Of a DNA stretch of 21,760 nucleotides, positions 14,913 to 21,760 are shown one piece after another. A model generated the notes under the pieces. It searched no databases and was not told where the DNA came from. It worked only from the letters and a program-made list of their open reading frames with translations. Numbering within the stretch: the first letter of the stretch is position 1; the number at the start of each line of letters is the position of its first letter. A program made the translations under genes and the position numbers. Source of the DNA: a virus; the IMG/VR virus record IMGVR_UViG_3300006802_011525, positions 1 through 21,760 of that record, one strand, 5' to 3'.

Positions 14913-15489
14913 AGGCGGCCACCATTCCTGCGAGCCAATCCGTAGGTGGCTCGACTCGAGGGCAATCAAAGGCACGCTTCAAATCCAACCCCACTGGGCC
15001 AATAGGGTCGGCGCCAAGAAACGCAGCGAGCCTATCTGTGTAGCCTCCTGACCCATGGTGCAAATCCTCGAATCGCATGTCGATGCTTGGCATGGAGCCG
15101 CGCACCTCACCGGCACGAATGTTGAAGAGGATCCAGTCAAGGTATCTCGCCTTCACGCCAACGTCCGGGCCAAGGCGCTCATTCGTGGCATCGCGAACCC
15201 TGGCCAGGATCGCCCTTGGATCCCTCATGCAATGGACGTACACGCAGTCACCGCCGACTCCGCTGCAAAGAGCCAGTGTGCGCCCGGCTAGCTTCACGGC
15301 GGTGCCCGCCGGGAGACTCTCTAGGTACCCAACCGCGTCGCCCCCTGAGAGCAGCAACGTGTTGAGTTCCAGGTCGTCAAGGGACGTGTTAACCCTCGGC
15401 GGCTGCTCGTAGCCCATGCCGTACACAATGCGTGCAGTGACTCGCGAACCTGAGCCGCCGTAACCGCCGATCAAGACCAGATCCCTCAT
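14902..15489 (-). CDS. Sulfotransferase-like P-loop protein (first copy)
   Basis: This 195-aa protein resembles PAPS-dependent sulfotransferases. The N terminus MRDLVLIGGYGGSGSR (1-16) is a beta strand plus a Gly/Ser-rich phosphate-binding loop in the place of the 5'-phosphosulfate loop. VYVHCMRDPRAILARVRD (83-100) matches the strand and R-D-P helix that bind the 3' phosphate. DMRFEDL (137-143) matches the common R-x-E-D-L strand, and the C terminus (GLDLKRAFDCPRV) contains the usual Asn/Arg-like acceptor-end region. Such enzymes move sulfate from PAPS to sugars or other hydroxyl and amine groups. Length is short for the family (250-300 is usual), so it may be a minimal version. It lies between a methyltransferase and a GT2 gene; a sugar substrate is inferred. 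A kinase of similar fold cannot be excluded. Confidence 0.7.
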   Translation of the reverse strand: MRDLVLIGGYGGSGSRVTARIVYGMGYEQPPRVNTSLDDLELNTLLLSGGDAVGYLESLPAGTAVKLAGRTLALCSGVGGDCVYVHCMRDPRAILARVRDATNERLGPDVGVKARYLDWILFNIRAGEVRGSMPSIDMRFEDLHHGSGGYTDRLAAFLGADPIGPVGLDLKRAFDCPRVEPPTDWLAGMVAAYGY

Positions 15490-15989
15490 GCCTTGATCCC
15501 GCTGTAATACGAGTCAACTCCGTTCCAGCCAGACTGGCCCGTTCCGTCCACCCCAAGGGAGAGCATCTCGCCTGCCAGCTCGTGGTGCGACACGCCGGAG
15601 TAGTGCTTGCCGTCTGGGGCGACCTCGACCTCGTGCATTCCTCGAGCCGGGGCAGCGCACGTCAGCACCACAAGGCCGCCAGGCACGAGGTATTCAACGC
15701 CCTTGGCTAGCGACTCGCGCCAGAACGGATCGTGCTCAAGCATCTCACTTGAGATGAGAACGTCGAATCTCGCCCCGCCGTCAAGGTCAAGCTCGTGGCA
15801 CAGGGATACGACATCAACGTCCGGGCCAGCCCTCCAATCAACGCCGACGTACTCTTTGGGATCAGTGAAGAAATCCCTGACGGTGCCGTTGATGTTGTAA
15901 GAGCCCAGCTCCAGGACAGAGGCGTTGCGGAAGTACGCGGGATGCTTGGCCTTGACGGTCTCTATGAACCGCCTCTGGTGTTCGTGCAT
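15486..15989 (-). CDS. SAM-dependent class I methyltransferase
   Basis: This 167-aa protein has the order of motifs of a small Rossmann-fold methyltransferase. Motif I is VLELGSYNINGT (residues 25-36), in place of the common E/D-x-G-x-G-x-G loop. Motif II is YVGVDWRAGPDVDVV (47-61), whose acidic residue would bind the ribose of S-adenosylmethionine. Motif IV is FDVLISSEMLEHDPFW (75-90), like the type-11 methyltransferases, and the post-motif strand is LVPGGLVVLT (101-110). The substrate is unknown. It has no DNA-methylase DPPY or NPPY catalytic motif, and with three sugar-transfer genes following, methylation of a sugar or capsular intermediate is the best guess. Its stop and the next ATG form an ATGA overlap, which links it to the sulfotransferase-like gene in one translational unit. 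Confidence 0.8.
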   Translation of the reverse strand: MHEHQRRFIETVKAKHPAYFRNASVLELGSYNINGTVRDFFTDPKEYVGVDWRAGPDVDVVSLCHELDLDGGARFDVLISSEMLEHDPFWRESLAKGVEYLVPGGLVVLTCAAPARGMHEVEVAPDGKHYSGVSHHELAGEMLSLGVDGTGQSGWNGVDSYYSGIKA

Positions 15990-15995
15990 GGTTGT

Positions 15996-16001
15996 CTCCT
16001 T
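15996..16001 (-). promoter_or_regulatory. Strong Shine-Dalgarno at the start of the sugar-modification cassette
   Basis: AAGGAG on the minus strand lies six bases before the ATG at 15989, in the 12-base gap after the 133-aa gene. It fixes the methyltransferase start. It is stronger than most ribosome sites in the window, many of which depend on overlap with the preceding stop. Confidence 0.6.
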
Positions 16002-16403
16002 CTAAGACGAAGGAAACGATACACCACCGAAGGTTCGATTCACACGCTCTTTTCGAGTCGTTTTCGCCTCAGGCAACAGCTCGTCCACGACCGCCTTCCA
16101 TAGGTCAGATGGAACGAACTTGGCGCCCTCTTGCTGTCGGTCCCAGTGCTGCGCGGCCTGCGCAGGCCATCCGATCTTTTGCAGGCCACGGATCATGCCG
16201 TACACGACAAAGGACGGGGCGTCCTCCATCGCGAGCATCTCCTTGTTCTGCGACCAGCCACCCGTCCACTCATGAGCCTCTGCAAGGCCGCGCTGCTTGA
16301 GACGCCACCGCTGGACTTCAACGGGGTCGATAGCCTGCCACTCACGGCAAACCTTACGCGCAAGAGCTAGTTCGCGCTTGTGCTTGACGTGAGTGGCAGG
16401 CAT
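16002..16403 (-). CDS. Unknown 133-aa protein after the capsid gene
   Basis: I do not recognise this protein. The N terminus is strongly basic (PATHVKHKRELALARKVCREW), and it is rich in Trp (six residues), Gln and Lys. Predicted helices include NKEMLAMEDAPSFVVYGMIRG and KFVPSDLWKAVVDELL. The tail (TTRKERVNRTFGG) is again basic. No transmembrane segment or catalytic motif stands out. ATG at 16403 lies 12 bases after the capsid stop, with a weak GAGGG across that stop. Genes here are often head-completion or accessory proteins, but this one also borders the sugar-modification cassette and could belong to either. Charge pattern suggests nucleic-acid or protein binding; that is speculation. Confidence 0.68.
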   Translation of the reverse strand: MPATHVKHKRELALARKVCREWQAIDPVEVQRWRLKQRGLAEAHEWTGGWSQNKEMLAMEDAPSFVVYGMIRGLQKIGWPAQAAQHWDRQQEGAKFVPSDLWKAVVDELLPEAKTTRKERVNRTFGGVSFPSS

Positions 16404-16416
16404 ATCAGATCAACCC

Positions 16417-17367
16417 TCAGCCGCCAACGCTGACATCGAGGTTGATCGCGTGGAGCATCTTCTCGTCGTTGCCGTAGTTGAGCGTCAACTCGGAGATGAT
16501 GACCAGGGTGTCCGCATCCTTCGTCTTCGCCACCGGCTGGAGGTGGGTCCGATCCAGGTACGCCTTGGAGAGGTCGCGACGATCGAACAGAAGGAACTCG
16601 GCGGTGGCCGACTCGCCAATCGTGTTCGACATGTCGCGGCAGAGGTGCATGTCCACTTCACCGAACGAAGAGAAATACTTCGTAACGGTGTGGACCACGT
16701 CGCGAGTGCGAACCTCCATGTTGCGCACAGCGCCAAGGCTGGCGAACTTATCCACTCCGCGCTTGATCTTGGAGTTGGAGAAGAAGTCCACCATCGGAGC
16801 GTCGGTCTTGGTCCACAGAGTCTCGAGTGCATCAATGAGCACCGTCTCCGTGAAGAACGCAGTTCCATGCGCCGAGGCGTTCGCCGCCGAGGCAATCATT
16901 CCGTTCATCACGGACGGAATGTCGGTGGTGCCGACCGTCACCGTGCCGTTGATGAGCTGGTACTCGATCGCCGTGCGGTGGACGTAGGTGAAGTGGTCAA
17001 TCTGGTCCTGCCAGATATCGCTCACACCATAGTGCGACTCTGCCTGGGACCGACGAGTGACCTCAACGCCAGTGTGGAAAATCTCGGTGTAGTTGAACTT
17101 CCGAGACGGGACATCCACTTCCTGGCCCGTAAGCGCGACACCCTCGAGCTTTGAGCCATCGCTGGCGGCGACCGTTGCGCGATCTGGAACACCACGAACC
17201 TGCCACTGGTGATAGGCCGACTTGGCCTCAGACATGCCAGTGATCTCGAATGCCGGAGTGGCACGCGGATCCTGGTCGATGATGCGCTCCATGAGGTCGA
17301 GACGACGCCATGCAGTGCCATCAGCAGGCCCTAGTCCTGCGAGATAAGACTGACCAAAAGAACTCAT
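16417..17367 (-). CDS. Major capsid protein, SU10/DUF5309-like HK97 fold
   Basis: This 316-aa protein is the shell subunit. The pattern at residues 88-140 is characteristic of the SU10-like (DUF5309) major head family. PSRKFNYTEIFHTGVEVTRR is followed by a helix SHYGVSDIWQDQIDHFTYVH and by RTAIEYQLINGT, the long spine helix that ends in a Glu-rich turn. Before it comes the N-terminal arm with DPRATPAFEI, where a TP motif is usual. The C-terminal half has beta strands such as AEFLLFDRRDLSKAYL and ADTLVIISELTLNYGNDEKMLHAINLDV, typical of the P-domain. ATG at 17367 has a good Shine-Dalgarno nine bases upstream. Its placement after scaffold supports the call. The family name is from motif recall rather than a search. 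Confidence 0.85.
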   Translation of the reverse strand: MSSFGQSYLAGLGPADGTAWRRLDLMERIIDQDPRATPAFEITGMSEAKSAYHQWQVRGVPDRATVAASDGSKLEGVALTGQEVDVPSRKFNYTEIFHTGVEVTRRSQAESHYGVSDIWQDQIDHFTYVHRTAIEYQLINGTVTVGTTDIPSVMNGMIASAANASAHGTAFFTETVLIDALETLWTKTDAPMVDFFSNSKIKRGVDKFASLGAVRNMEVRTRDVVHTVTKYFSSFGEVDMHLCRDMSNTIGESATAEFLLFDRRDLSKAYLDRTHLQPVAKTKDADTLVIISELTLNYGNDEKMLHAINLDVSVGG

Positions 17368-17418
17368 GATATTGGACTCCTAGTCCGATGGAAAAGAAGT
17401 CGCGGCACAGTCAGGCTC
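17368..17418 (-). promoter_or_regulatory. Capsid gene leader with Shine-Dalgarno in a small inverted repeat
   Basis: This 51-base stretch is the longest non-coding gap in the window. TAGGAG (17377-17382 on the minus strand) lies nine bases before the capsid ATG. It sits inside a perfect 5-base inverted repeat, GGACT-AGG-AGTCC (17374-17386), with a three-base loop. The stem is short, so it may open easily. I see no clear sigma-70 promoter or terminator here. Confidence 0.5.
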
Positions 17419-18291
17419 CTAGCGAATGTGCCCGTTGCTGCGCAAGCCGTCGAGGAATGCGTTCAACTCCAGCTTGCCAGCCTTACGAGACGCTCGTAGA
17501 TCACCTGATGCACCCTTTCTCTTGAGGGCGGCGAGTTCGTCCGTGTCGAGGGCTCCGCGACTTCCGCCCCCGGACTCCAACGCTGAGTGCCTGGGGTCTT
17601 CACCCCGTCCACCTCGGCCATTCTTGTTCATCCTGGATGAAGCCTCCTTGAAGGCCATCTTGATGATGAAGTCCTGCCCTGCGTTATCCGCAGTCACGTC
17701 CCCGCTGTCGATGTATTCCTGAATCACCGACGCGGTCATCTTGTTCAGATCGCTCGACTTGTTCACGGCATCGAAGCCGTAGTTCGTGACGAGGAACTGA
17801 GTGAGGGCGTTCTTCGCTCCCGCCTGCTCATCCATGGCGGCCCGCTCAGAACGAAGCTCCCCGACGCGCTCAGACGACTTGATGTCGGCAATGCGCTCGG
17901 TAATGTCCGTCAGCATCTCCGGGACGTTGATCCCCTTGAGCGCCGACTTGGCCTCCTGCCGCGCCTCGGGCGTGGCATCTGGATCCATGGCAAGCTCCTG
18001 ATGCTCAAGGATCTTGCGCTGAATCCCCTTCAACTCGCCAACCGTCTGATACCGATCGAGCCCCTGTGGCTCCGCTTGCGGCCTGTTCGGCTGGTTACTC
18101 ATGTTGTTGATCTGCTCCCTCATGGCGTTCAGTTCACCTTCGAGGAGAGCGGCTTGCCGCTCGGCAGCCTCGGCCCGCTCACGGGCTTCGTGCTTCTGTC
18201 GCGTGATCTTGTCGATCCGACGACGCTCCCACTGCGGCATGTCCTCGGCATCTGTGCCGATGTCTTCCATCCCGGACTGGTTGTCCGTCAT
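17419..18291 (-). CDS. Probable capsid scaffolding protein
   Basis: This 290-aa, highly charged protein sits directly before the major capsid gene, where phage scaffolds normally lie. Residues ~20-65 form a long Arg/Glu/Ala-rich coiled coil (ERRRIDKITRQKHEARERAE and on). The middle is helical and acidic (GLDRYQTVGELKGIQRKIL). A Gly/Arg/Asn-rich linker (NKNGRGGRGEDPRHS) leads to a basic C-terminal helix (GDLRASRKAGKLELNAFLDGL) that could bind the capsid shell, as scaffold C termini often do. There is no protease motif. ATG at 18291 overlaps the upstream TGA (TGATG) and has GAGGGAG (18299-18305) seven bases upstream. The role rests on position and composition, since scaffold sequences are poorly conserved. 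Confidence 0.72.
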   Translation of the reverse strand: MTDNQSGMEDIGTDAEDMPQWERRRIDKITRQKHEARERAEAAERQAALLEGELNAMREQINNMSNQPNRPQAEPQGLDRYQTVGELKGIQRKILEHQELAMDPDATPEARQEAKSALKGINVPEMLTDITERIADIKSSERVGELRSERAAMDEQAGAKNALTQFLVTNYGFDAVNKSSDLNKMTASVIQEYIDSGDVTADNAGQDFIIKMAFKEASSRMNKNGRGGRGEDPRHSALESGGGSRGALDTDELAALKRKGASGDLRASRKAGKLELNAFLDGLRSNGHIR

Positions 18292-18668
18292 CAGTAAACT
18301 CCCTCGCCCGCAGGCGATTGACCGGCTGACTGCATATGGCTTGCGATGGCCGCTTCCATATTTGCGTCGTCCGTAAACCCTTGATACTGCCTAGTTTGCA
18401 TCTCTTGCAAGTCTTTTTCTGACGTGATCCCCTCAAGCTCCACGATGAGCTTGTGGAGAAGTTGAGCCTCAAGCCTCAGGATGGCGGCCTGAGACTGGTC
18501 AATATCATCCCGGAGCCACTGGCTCCAGAGTGCGCGAAGCTCCCCCTCAAGCATGTCCGTGAGGGCATGGTAGCCACGGTGCTCTCGGAGCGACGCCAGG
18601 TCTTCGTCGGCCTTGGCTTTGCGCTCGGCCCACGAGTTACCCATCAAATACCGCAGTCCTGAACTCAA
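18291..18668 (-). CDS. Small helical protein of unknown function, TTG start
   Basis: This protein of about 125 aa lies between portal and scaffold and is predicted to be mostly helical. LREHRGYHALTDMLEGELRALWSQWL runs into DQSQAAILRLEAQLLHKLIVELEGI, which has heptad-like spacing of leucines. I recognise no family. The preferred start is TTG at 18668, in a TTGA overlap with the portal stop and preceded by a strong AGGAGGAG (18670-18677). The spacing is tight at about 3-4 bases. An ATG at 18644 is the alternative and would remove eight residues, but it sits about 25 bases from the same Shine-Dalgarno. The stop overlaps the next ATG as TGATG. Small coiled-coil genes here may help head assembly; that is inference from position only. 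Confidence 0.72.
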   Translation of the reverse strand: MSSGLRYLMGNSWAERKAKADEDLASLREHRGYHALTDMLEGELRALWSQWLRDDIDQSQAAILRLEAQLLHKLIVELEGITSEKDLQEMQTRQYQGFTDDANMEAAIASHMQSAGQSPAGEGVY

Positions 18669-20884
18669 GCTCCTCCTGACCCAAGAAGGGCCTGCGTCCG
18701 CTGCAAGTCGGCCTCAGCCACATTGCCCCCCTCGATGATGGGCTGGAGCCCCTTGTGGGGCATGCCAGACCGGATCTCCCTGAGCACCGCCGCGCCTCCT
18801 TCAGGCGTTGATGCGGCACCCTGCTGTAGCCTCTCGGCCTCTTCCTTGAGCGCGATGGCCCGCTGTGCAGTAGCCTGCTGCTGCTCGATGAACTGCTGCA
18901 TCTCTTCGGGCGAACGCTTGCGCATGAGCCGCATCGACATCGTCGGATCCATGCGGTCGAAGACCTCCTTCACGCCCTCGGCAATATCCGGCACATAGCG
19001 CGGGTCGTTCTGCACAAGCGGCTGCGTCTTGATGAGCATGTCAAGCGCCTGCATCGACTGCTGCAACTTGAACCCAGGGTCCATGTCGCCAACGGCGCCG
19101 CGAGGGACGATCATGAACTCGCCACGGATGTCGTGCTGCGTGTACTTCTTGAGCGGCTCATTGGCCACCGAGGCGTAGAACTCCTCCGGCCCGTACTGCC
19201 TCCAGAGATCCCACACCTGCCGGTAAATCTGACCGCGACCGTACTGGAAGTACATGCCTCGCAGACCGTGGCTGTTCTGCGAAGAGCCGCTCTGCTCGCT
19301 AACCTGCGTGGCAGTCGGCGGCCGATCCTGTCGCAACTCGTTGACCGTCGTGTTCAGTCGGCCGCCGGTCACGCGACTGATGAGGTTCTGCATCAGGAGC
19401 ATGGGCCGCTCAAGAGCGAGCGCGGTTGTGTTCACCGGGATGGGCGCAAGGTCATCATGGTTGCGCACAGGGTACATGCCGTGCGGAAGCCAGCGCATCT
19501 TCTGGGGGTTGATTCCAGAGTTGATGCGGTAGGTGAACGACTGGGCGGTGGCCTTGACGAGGCCGTTCAGCTCAGACCGCATGAGAGCGGTCATGTGCTC
19601 CTCGAGCCCCTTGATCTTCTCAGGGATTCCGCGAGAAGCGATGAACATCGGGTCGTTCATCTCGTAGACAGTCTCGACCATCGGCCACGCCCCGTGGGCG
19701 TAGTCGAACTCAACAGCACGCAGGACGGTGCCCATCTGCCGCTCGAACGTGACGACGACGGGGACGGGAACGCCACTGGCGTTTCTCTTGTAGCAGTACG
19801 CCTCCGTGATCTTGAACCGCTCGTCGTCCTGGTCCACCTCGTAGAAGGTGTCGGAGCGAGAGCGCATTCCGTCATGGATTCGGTTCTGGTCGATCTGGCC
19901 TGCGCGGCGCGAAGAGTCAGAGTTCTCCAAAACCTCAGCAACTGCGTCCTTGTCCCAGACTCCACTGAAGGCACGCATTTGCAGGTCGTGCTCGTTGAAC
20001 CACATATCGTGCGCTACGCGGCTGGCCGTCTTAATGCTTCGCGTTCCCTGTGGAACAAGCACAGACTCGGGCTCGCACGAGATAACACGCGGAGAGTCCT
20101 CGACAACCTGCGTGACCACCATGTCCAGAACGGCGTCGTTGTTGTTGGCCTTGATGAACTGCATCGCCTCCATCGCGGCAATGCGGTCCTCGCGGTTCTC
20201 CAGGTCGAGGTTGAACGCATCGACCACGATGGACTCGATCTGATCCGCGTGCTGCCCGAAGTCTTCGCGGGCAAGAACGAAGACGCCCATCTGCATGTAC
20301 GCCTGCTGCTCTTGCGGAGACACGGCATCAACGATCTGAATCTTCTTCAGGACGTCAGGCAGTGAGTTGCGGTCGTACCGCTCGCGGCGACGCTCTGTGA
20401 GGTAGCTGTACACCACCTTGTCAATGCTGTGCCCGTGCTGGAGAAACGACTCCACCGAAAGGGCAACCTGCTTGAAGTAGTCCGGGACTCCGCGCTCGCC
20501 CATGCGGTGGCGCAGGAGGTTCTCCATGGCGACGCCAGCCGCTGTAGCTTGTGGCTGCGACTCCGGCGTCAAAGGCTGGAAGTCGCAGATGCGCCCATAC
20601 GGCAACGCCATGTTCATGATCGCGGGCTTGGCCTCGTCGATCTCGATGTCGCTCGCCGGATAGTTGAAGTCGCTGGCGTTGGGCCACGGGAAGTTGGTCC
20701 CACGACGATTCATCTGCTGGTAGCGACGGTCGTAGGCACGGCGCTTGGCGGCCCAATACTGGTCGATCGCCTGAGCGTCGCTATTCAGGTCACTCGCAAG
20801 GCGAGGAATGAACTCCTCGACAAACTTGTTGTCGCGACGCAGGCGCCGGGCCTGTGTGATCGAGGAGTTCGTCTCAGAAGCCAT
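18665..20884 (-). CDS. Portal protein
   Basis: This 739-aa protein has the features of a large podovirus-type portal, the dodecameric ring at the head vertex through which DNA enters and leaves. The N-terminal part carries a DQYWAAKRRAYDRRY helix (residues 41-55), then FPWPNASDFNYPASDIEID (65-83), a P-W-P-x-A-S-D pattern I associate with portals of this size. It is followed by helical clip and stem-like regions. The last ~100 residues are Gln- and Glu-rich (EEMQQFIEQQQATAQRA) and probably form a coiled coil or barrel-like helix. ATG at 20884 overlaps the upstream TAA by one base. The stop TGA overlaps the TTG start of the next gene. Location between terminase and scaffold/capsid is the classical portal slot. 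I am sure of the role class, not of the subfamily. Confidence 0.85.
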   Translation of the reverse strand: MASETNSSITQARRLRRDNKFVEEFIPRLASDLNSDAQAIDQYWAAKRRAYDRRYQQMNRRGTNFPWPNASDFNYPASDIEIDEAKPAIMNMALPYGRICDFQPLTPESQPQATAAGVAMENLLRHRMGERGVPDYFKQVALSVESFLQHGHSIDKVVYSYLTERRRERYDRNSLPDVLKKIQIVDAVSPQEQQAYMQMGVFVLAREDFGQHADQIESIVVDAFNLDLENREDRIAAMEAMQFIKANNNDAVLDMVVTQVVEDSPRVISCEPESVLVPQGTRSIKTASRVAHDMWFNEHDLQMRAFSGVWDKDAVAEVLENSDSSRRAGQIDQNRIHDGMRSRSDTFYEVDQDDERFKITEAYCYKRNASGVPVPVVVTFERQMGTVLRAVEFDYAHGAWPMVETVYEMNDPMFIASRGIPEKIKGLEEHMTALMRSELNGLVKATAQSFTYRINSGINPQKMRWLPHGMYPVRNHDDLAPIPVNTTALALERPMLLMQNLISRVTGGRLNTTVNELRQDRPPTATQVSEQSGSSQNSHGLRGMYFQYGRGQIYRQVWDLWRQYGPEEFYASVANEPLKKYTQHDIRGEFMIVPRGAVGDMDPGFKLQQSMQALDMLIKTQPLVQNDPRYVPDIAEGVKEVFDRMDPTMSMRLMRKRSPEEMQQFIEQQQATAQRAIALKEEAERLQQGAASTPEGGAAVLREIRSGMPHKGLQPIIEGGNVAEADLQRTQALLGSGGA
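18670..18677 (-). promoter_or_regulatory. Shine-Dalgarno deciding a TTG start
   Basis: On the minus strand the bases read AGGAGGAG just before the TTG at 18668. They lie inside the last codons of the portal gene. This is among the strongest Shine-Dalgarno matches in the window and favours the TTG start over the ATG at 18644. Confidence 0.55.
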
Positions 20885-21213
20885 TACTTCAGTATCCAGT
20901 CAAGAGCGGGCGGGCGCCGCACGGACTCAGGGTGAGTCCATCCGTTCACCGCATCCCATCGGCGGCGCGGCGAATATCCATCGGGCTTCAGCCAATACAC
21001 GCTGTGGACCTCGACGCCGTTAATGAGCCTCGTGCGATTGTCGTACCATCGAACGCTTTCGATAGGGCCGCCAGTCCACTCAGTGTGCTCGCCGCCCTCG
21101 TTGGAGCTGTAGAGCGGCGGTTCGAGCCCTCGCAGTTCGCTGAGATCCCAGCGTGCGGCGCACTTGGCACGCTTCACGTCAAACTCAACGCTGTTGGTCT
21201 GCCGCAGGCTCAT
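20884..21213 (-). CDS. Small unknown protein between terminase and portal
   Basis: This 109-aa protein matches no family I recognise. It is rich in Trp, Arg and Glu, with a WTGGPIESVRWYDNRTR stretch and a VHSVYWLKPDGYSPRRRW stretch that suggest a small beta-rich fold. No signal peptide or membrane segment is visible. ATG at 21213 follows the terminase stop directly, with a GGAG about 9 bases upstream. Its TAA overlaps the portal ATG by one base (TAATG). Small genes at this place in phage genomes are sometimes head-completion or packaging accessory proteins, but nothing in the sequence proves that here. The gene itself is well supported by the tight junctions on both sides. Confidence 0.72.
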   Translation of the reverse strand: MSLRQTNSVEFDVKRAKCAARWDLSELRGLEPPLYSSNEGGEHTEWTGGPIESVRWYDNRTRLINGVEVHSVYWLKPDGYSPRRRWDAVNGWTHPESVRRPPALDWILK

Positions 21214-21760
21214 CTACCAGTTCTCCATGTCCTCGAGCGCCTGATCGTAATGGCTGTGGAATCCCTCAGACCAGTCACGCCAATCGACGTACCCCTGCTC
21301 GCGTGCAAGGCAGTATCTGAGAGCATCCATCGGATCCTTGCCGATGTCCTTTGGCTTTACCGGCCCCTGGCGCTCAGGGTCCGACGAGCCACGATCATCC
21401 CAGATATAGTTCTCAAACGCAAACCTGAGGTTTGTGCATCGCTCGCTCACATAAAGCATGGGCCGATTGGTCTCACTCAACTCCTGGCTCGTGTCGTAAG
21501 ACAGCAGCGTGTGGATCAGTGAATGGCCAAAGTCCAGCTTGTCGTTCACGTCCGACTCAAAGTAATACCCGCGATCCCGCATCTCCTCGACAAGGGTCTT
21601 GCTGCCCTCCGCTGTCCTGACGGGTGTTCGGCTCATGTTAGGGTCGAACTCCCGGAACAGGATCCGCTTGTCGCCGCCGGGGATGTCGCGCTCCTTCTCG
21701 GCTATGATCTCTGCGTAGCGGTCCAACCCGTACGAGCAGGCGCCCATGCGGAAATAGTCC
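21214..21760 (-). CDS. Terminase large subunit, C-terminal nuclease part (5' end outside window)
   Basis: The reading frame is open to the right edge of the window, so this is the last ~181 codons of a longer gene. Codons before the first in-window ATG (21747) read DYFR without a stop. The visible part looks like the RNase H-like nuclease domain of large terminases, which cuts concatemeric DNA during head filling. A DFGHSLIHTLLS stretch is followed by a PMLYVSERC strand and then by GKDPMDALRYCLARE. The last motif fits the conserved D-A-x-R-Y segment carrying a metal-binding Asp near the end of the family. The ATPase domain would lie outside the window. Position directly upstream of the portal supports the call. 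The stop TAG abuts the next ATG with no gap. The terminase assignment is inference from motifs and gene order. Confidence 0.8.
   Translation of the reverse strand, partial: DYFRMGACSYGLDRYAEIIAEKERDIPGGDKRILFREFDPNMSRTPVRTAEGSKTLVEEMRDRGYYFESDVNDKLDFGHSLIHTLLSYDTSQELSETNRPMLYVSERCTNLRFAFENYIWDDRGSSDPERQGPVKPKDIGKDPMDALRYCLAREQGYVDWRDWSEGFHSHYDQALEDMENW

Noticed and set aside
16032-16041. GGTTCGATTC, like the T-loop of a tRNA
   Set aside because: No acceptor stem, anticodon arm or D arm could be paired around it, and it lies inside the 133-aa gene.
19133-20365. 410-aa open frame on the plus strand opposite the portal gene
   Set aside because: It is antisense to a well-supported portal gene, has shadow-like composition (Val/Arg/Leu/His), no ribosome-site support and no family pattern.

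Overview
The window is a late (structural) gene block of a tailed double-stranded DNA phage (Caudoviricetes), most likely of podovirus type. Every supported gene lies on the minus strand, so transcription runs from position 21760 towards position 1. By eye the DNA is GC-rich, with strong codon bias at third positions. There are no tRNA genes, integrase, replication genes, lysis genes or insertion sequences in view. The host cannot be named from the sequence.

Layout in transcription order. The packaging and head block (21760 to 16002) holds the 3' end of the large terminase, a small unknown gene, the portal, a second small unknown gene (TTG start), a coiled-coil scaffold candidate, an SU10/DUF5309-like major capsid protein and an unknown 133-aa protein. 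Next comes a sugar-modification cassette (15989 to 11711): a SAM-dependent methyltransferase, a sulfotransferase-like protein, a GT2 glycosyltransferase, and a large GT2-TPR-GT-B protein that is split into two reading frames. Two unknown small genes follow (11831 to 11138). The tail block (11138 to 2498) has three virion-protein candidates, a head-tail adaptor candidate, an 828-aa nozzle-like beta-propeller protein, a fibre-like protein and a pectate-lyase-fold tailspike. A second sulfotransferase-like gene sits directly after the tailspike (2498 to 1902). The window ends with two probable ejection or internal virion proteins and the start of a third gene that runs off the left edge.

The genes are packed almost without gaps. 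Most junctions are ATGA, TAATG, TGATG or TAGTG overlaps, which suggests translational coupling in one long late transcript and helps to fix several starts. The only gap above 30 bases is the 51 bases before the capsid gene. It holds a good Shine-Dalgarno inside a small inverted repeat. No stretch over 300 bases lacks a gene.

The most interesting content is the glycan cassette: a methyltransferase, two sulfotransferase-like P-loop proteins and at least three glycosyltransferase domains placed among virion genes. It could glycosylate and sulfate virion proteins or modify the host surface; the sequence does not tell which. Within it, a GT-B domain is interrupted by a -1 frame change near 12640-12655, which may be a mutation, a sequencing error, a frameshift site or a coupled split gene.
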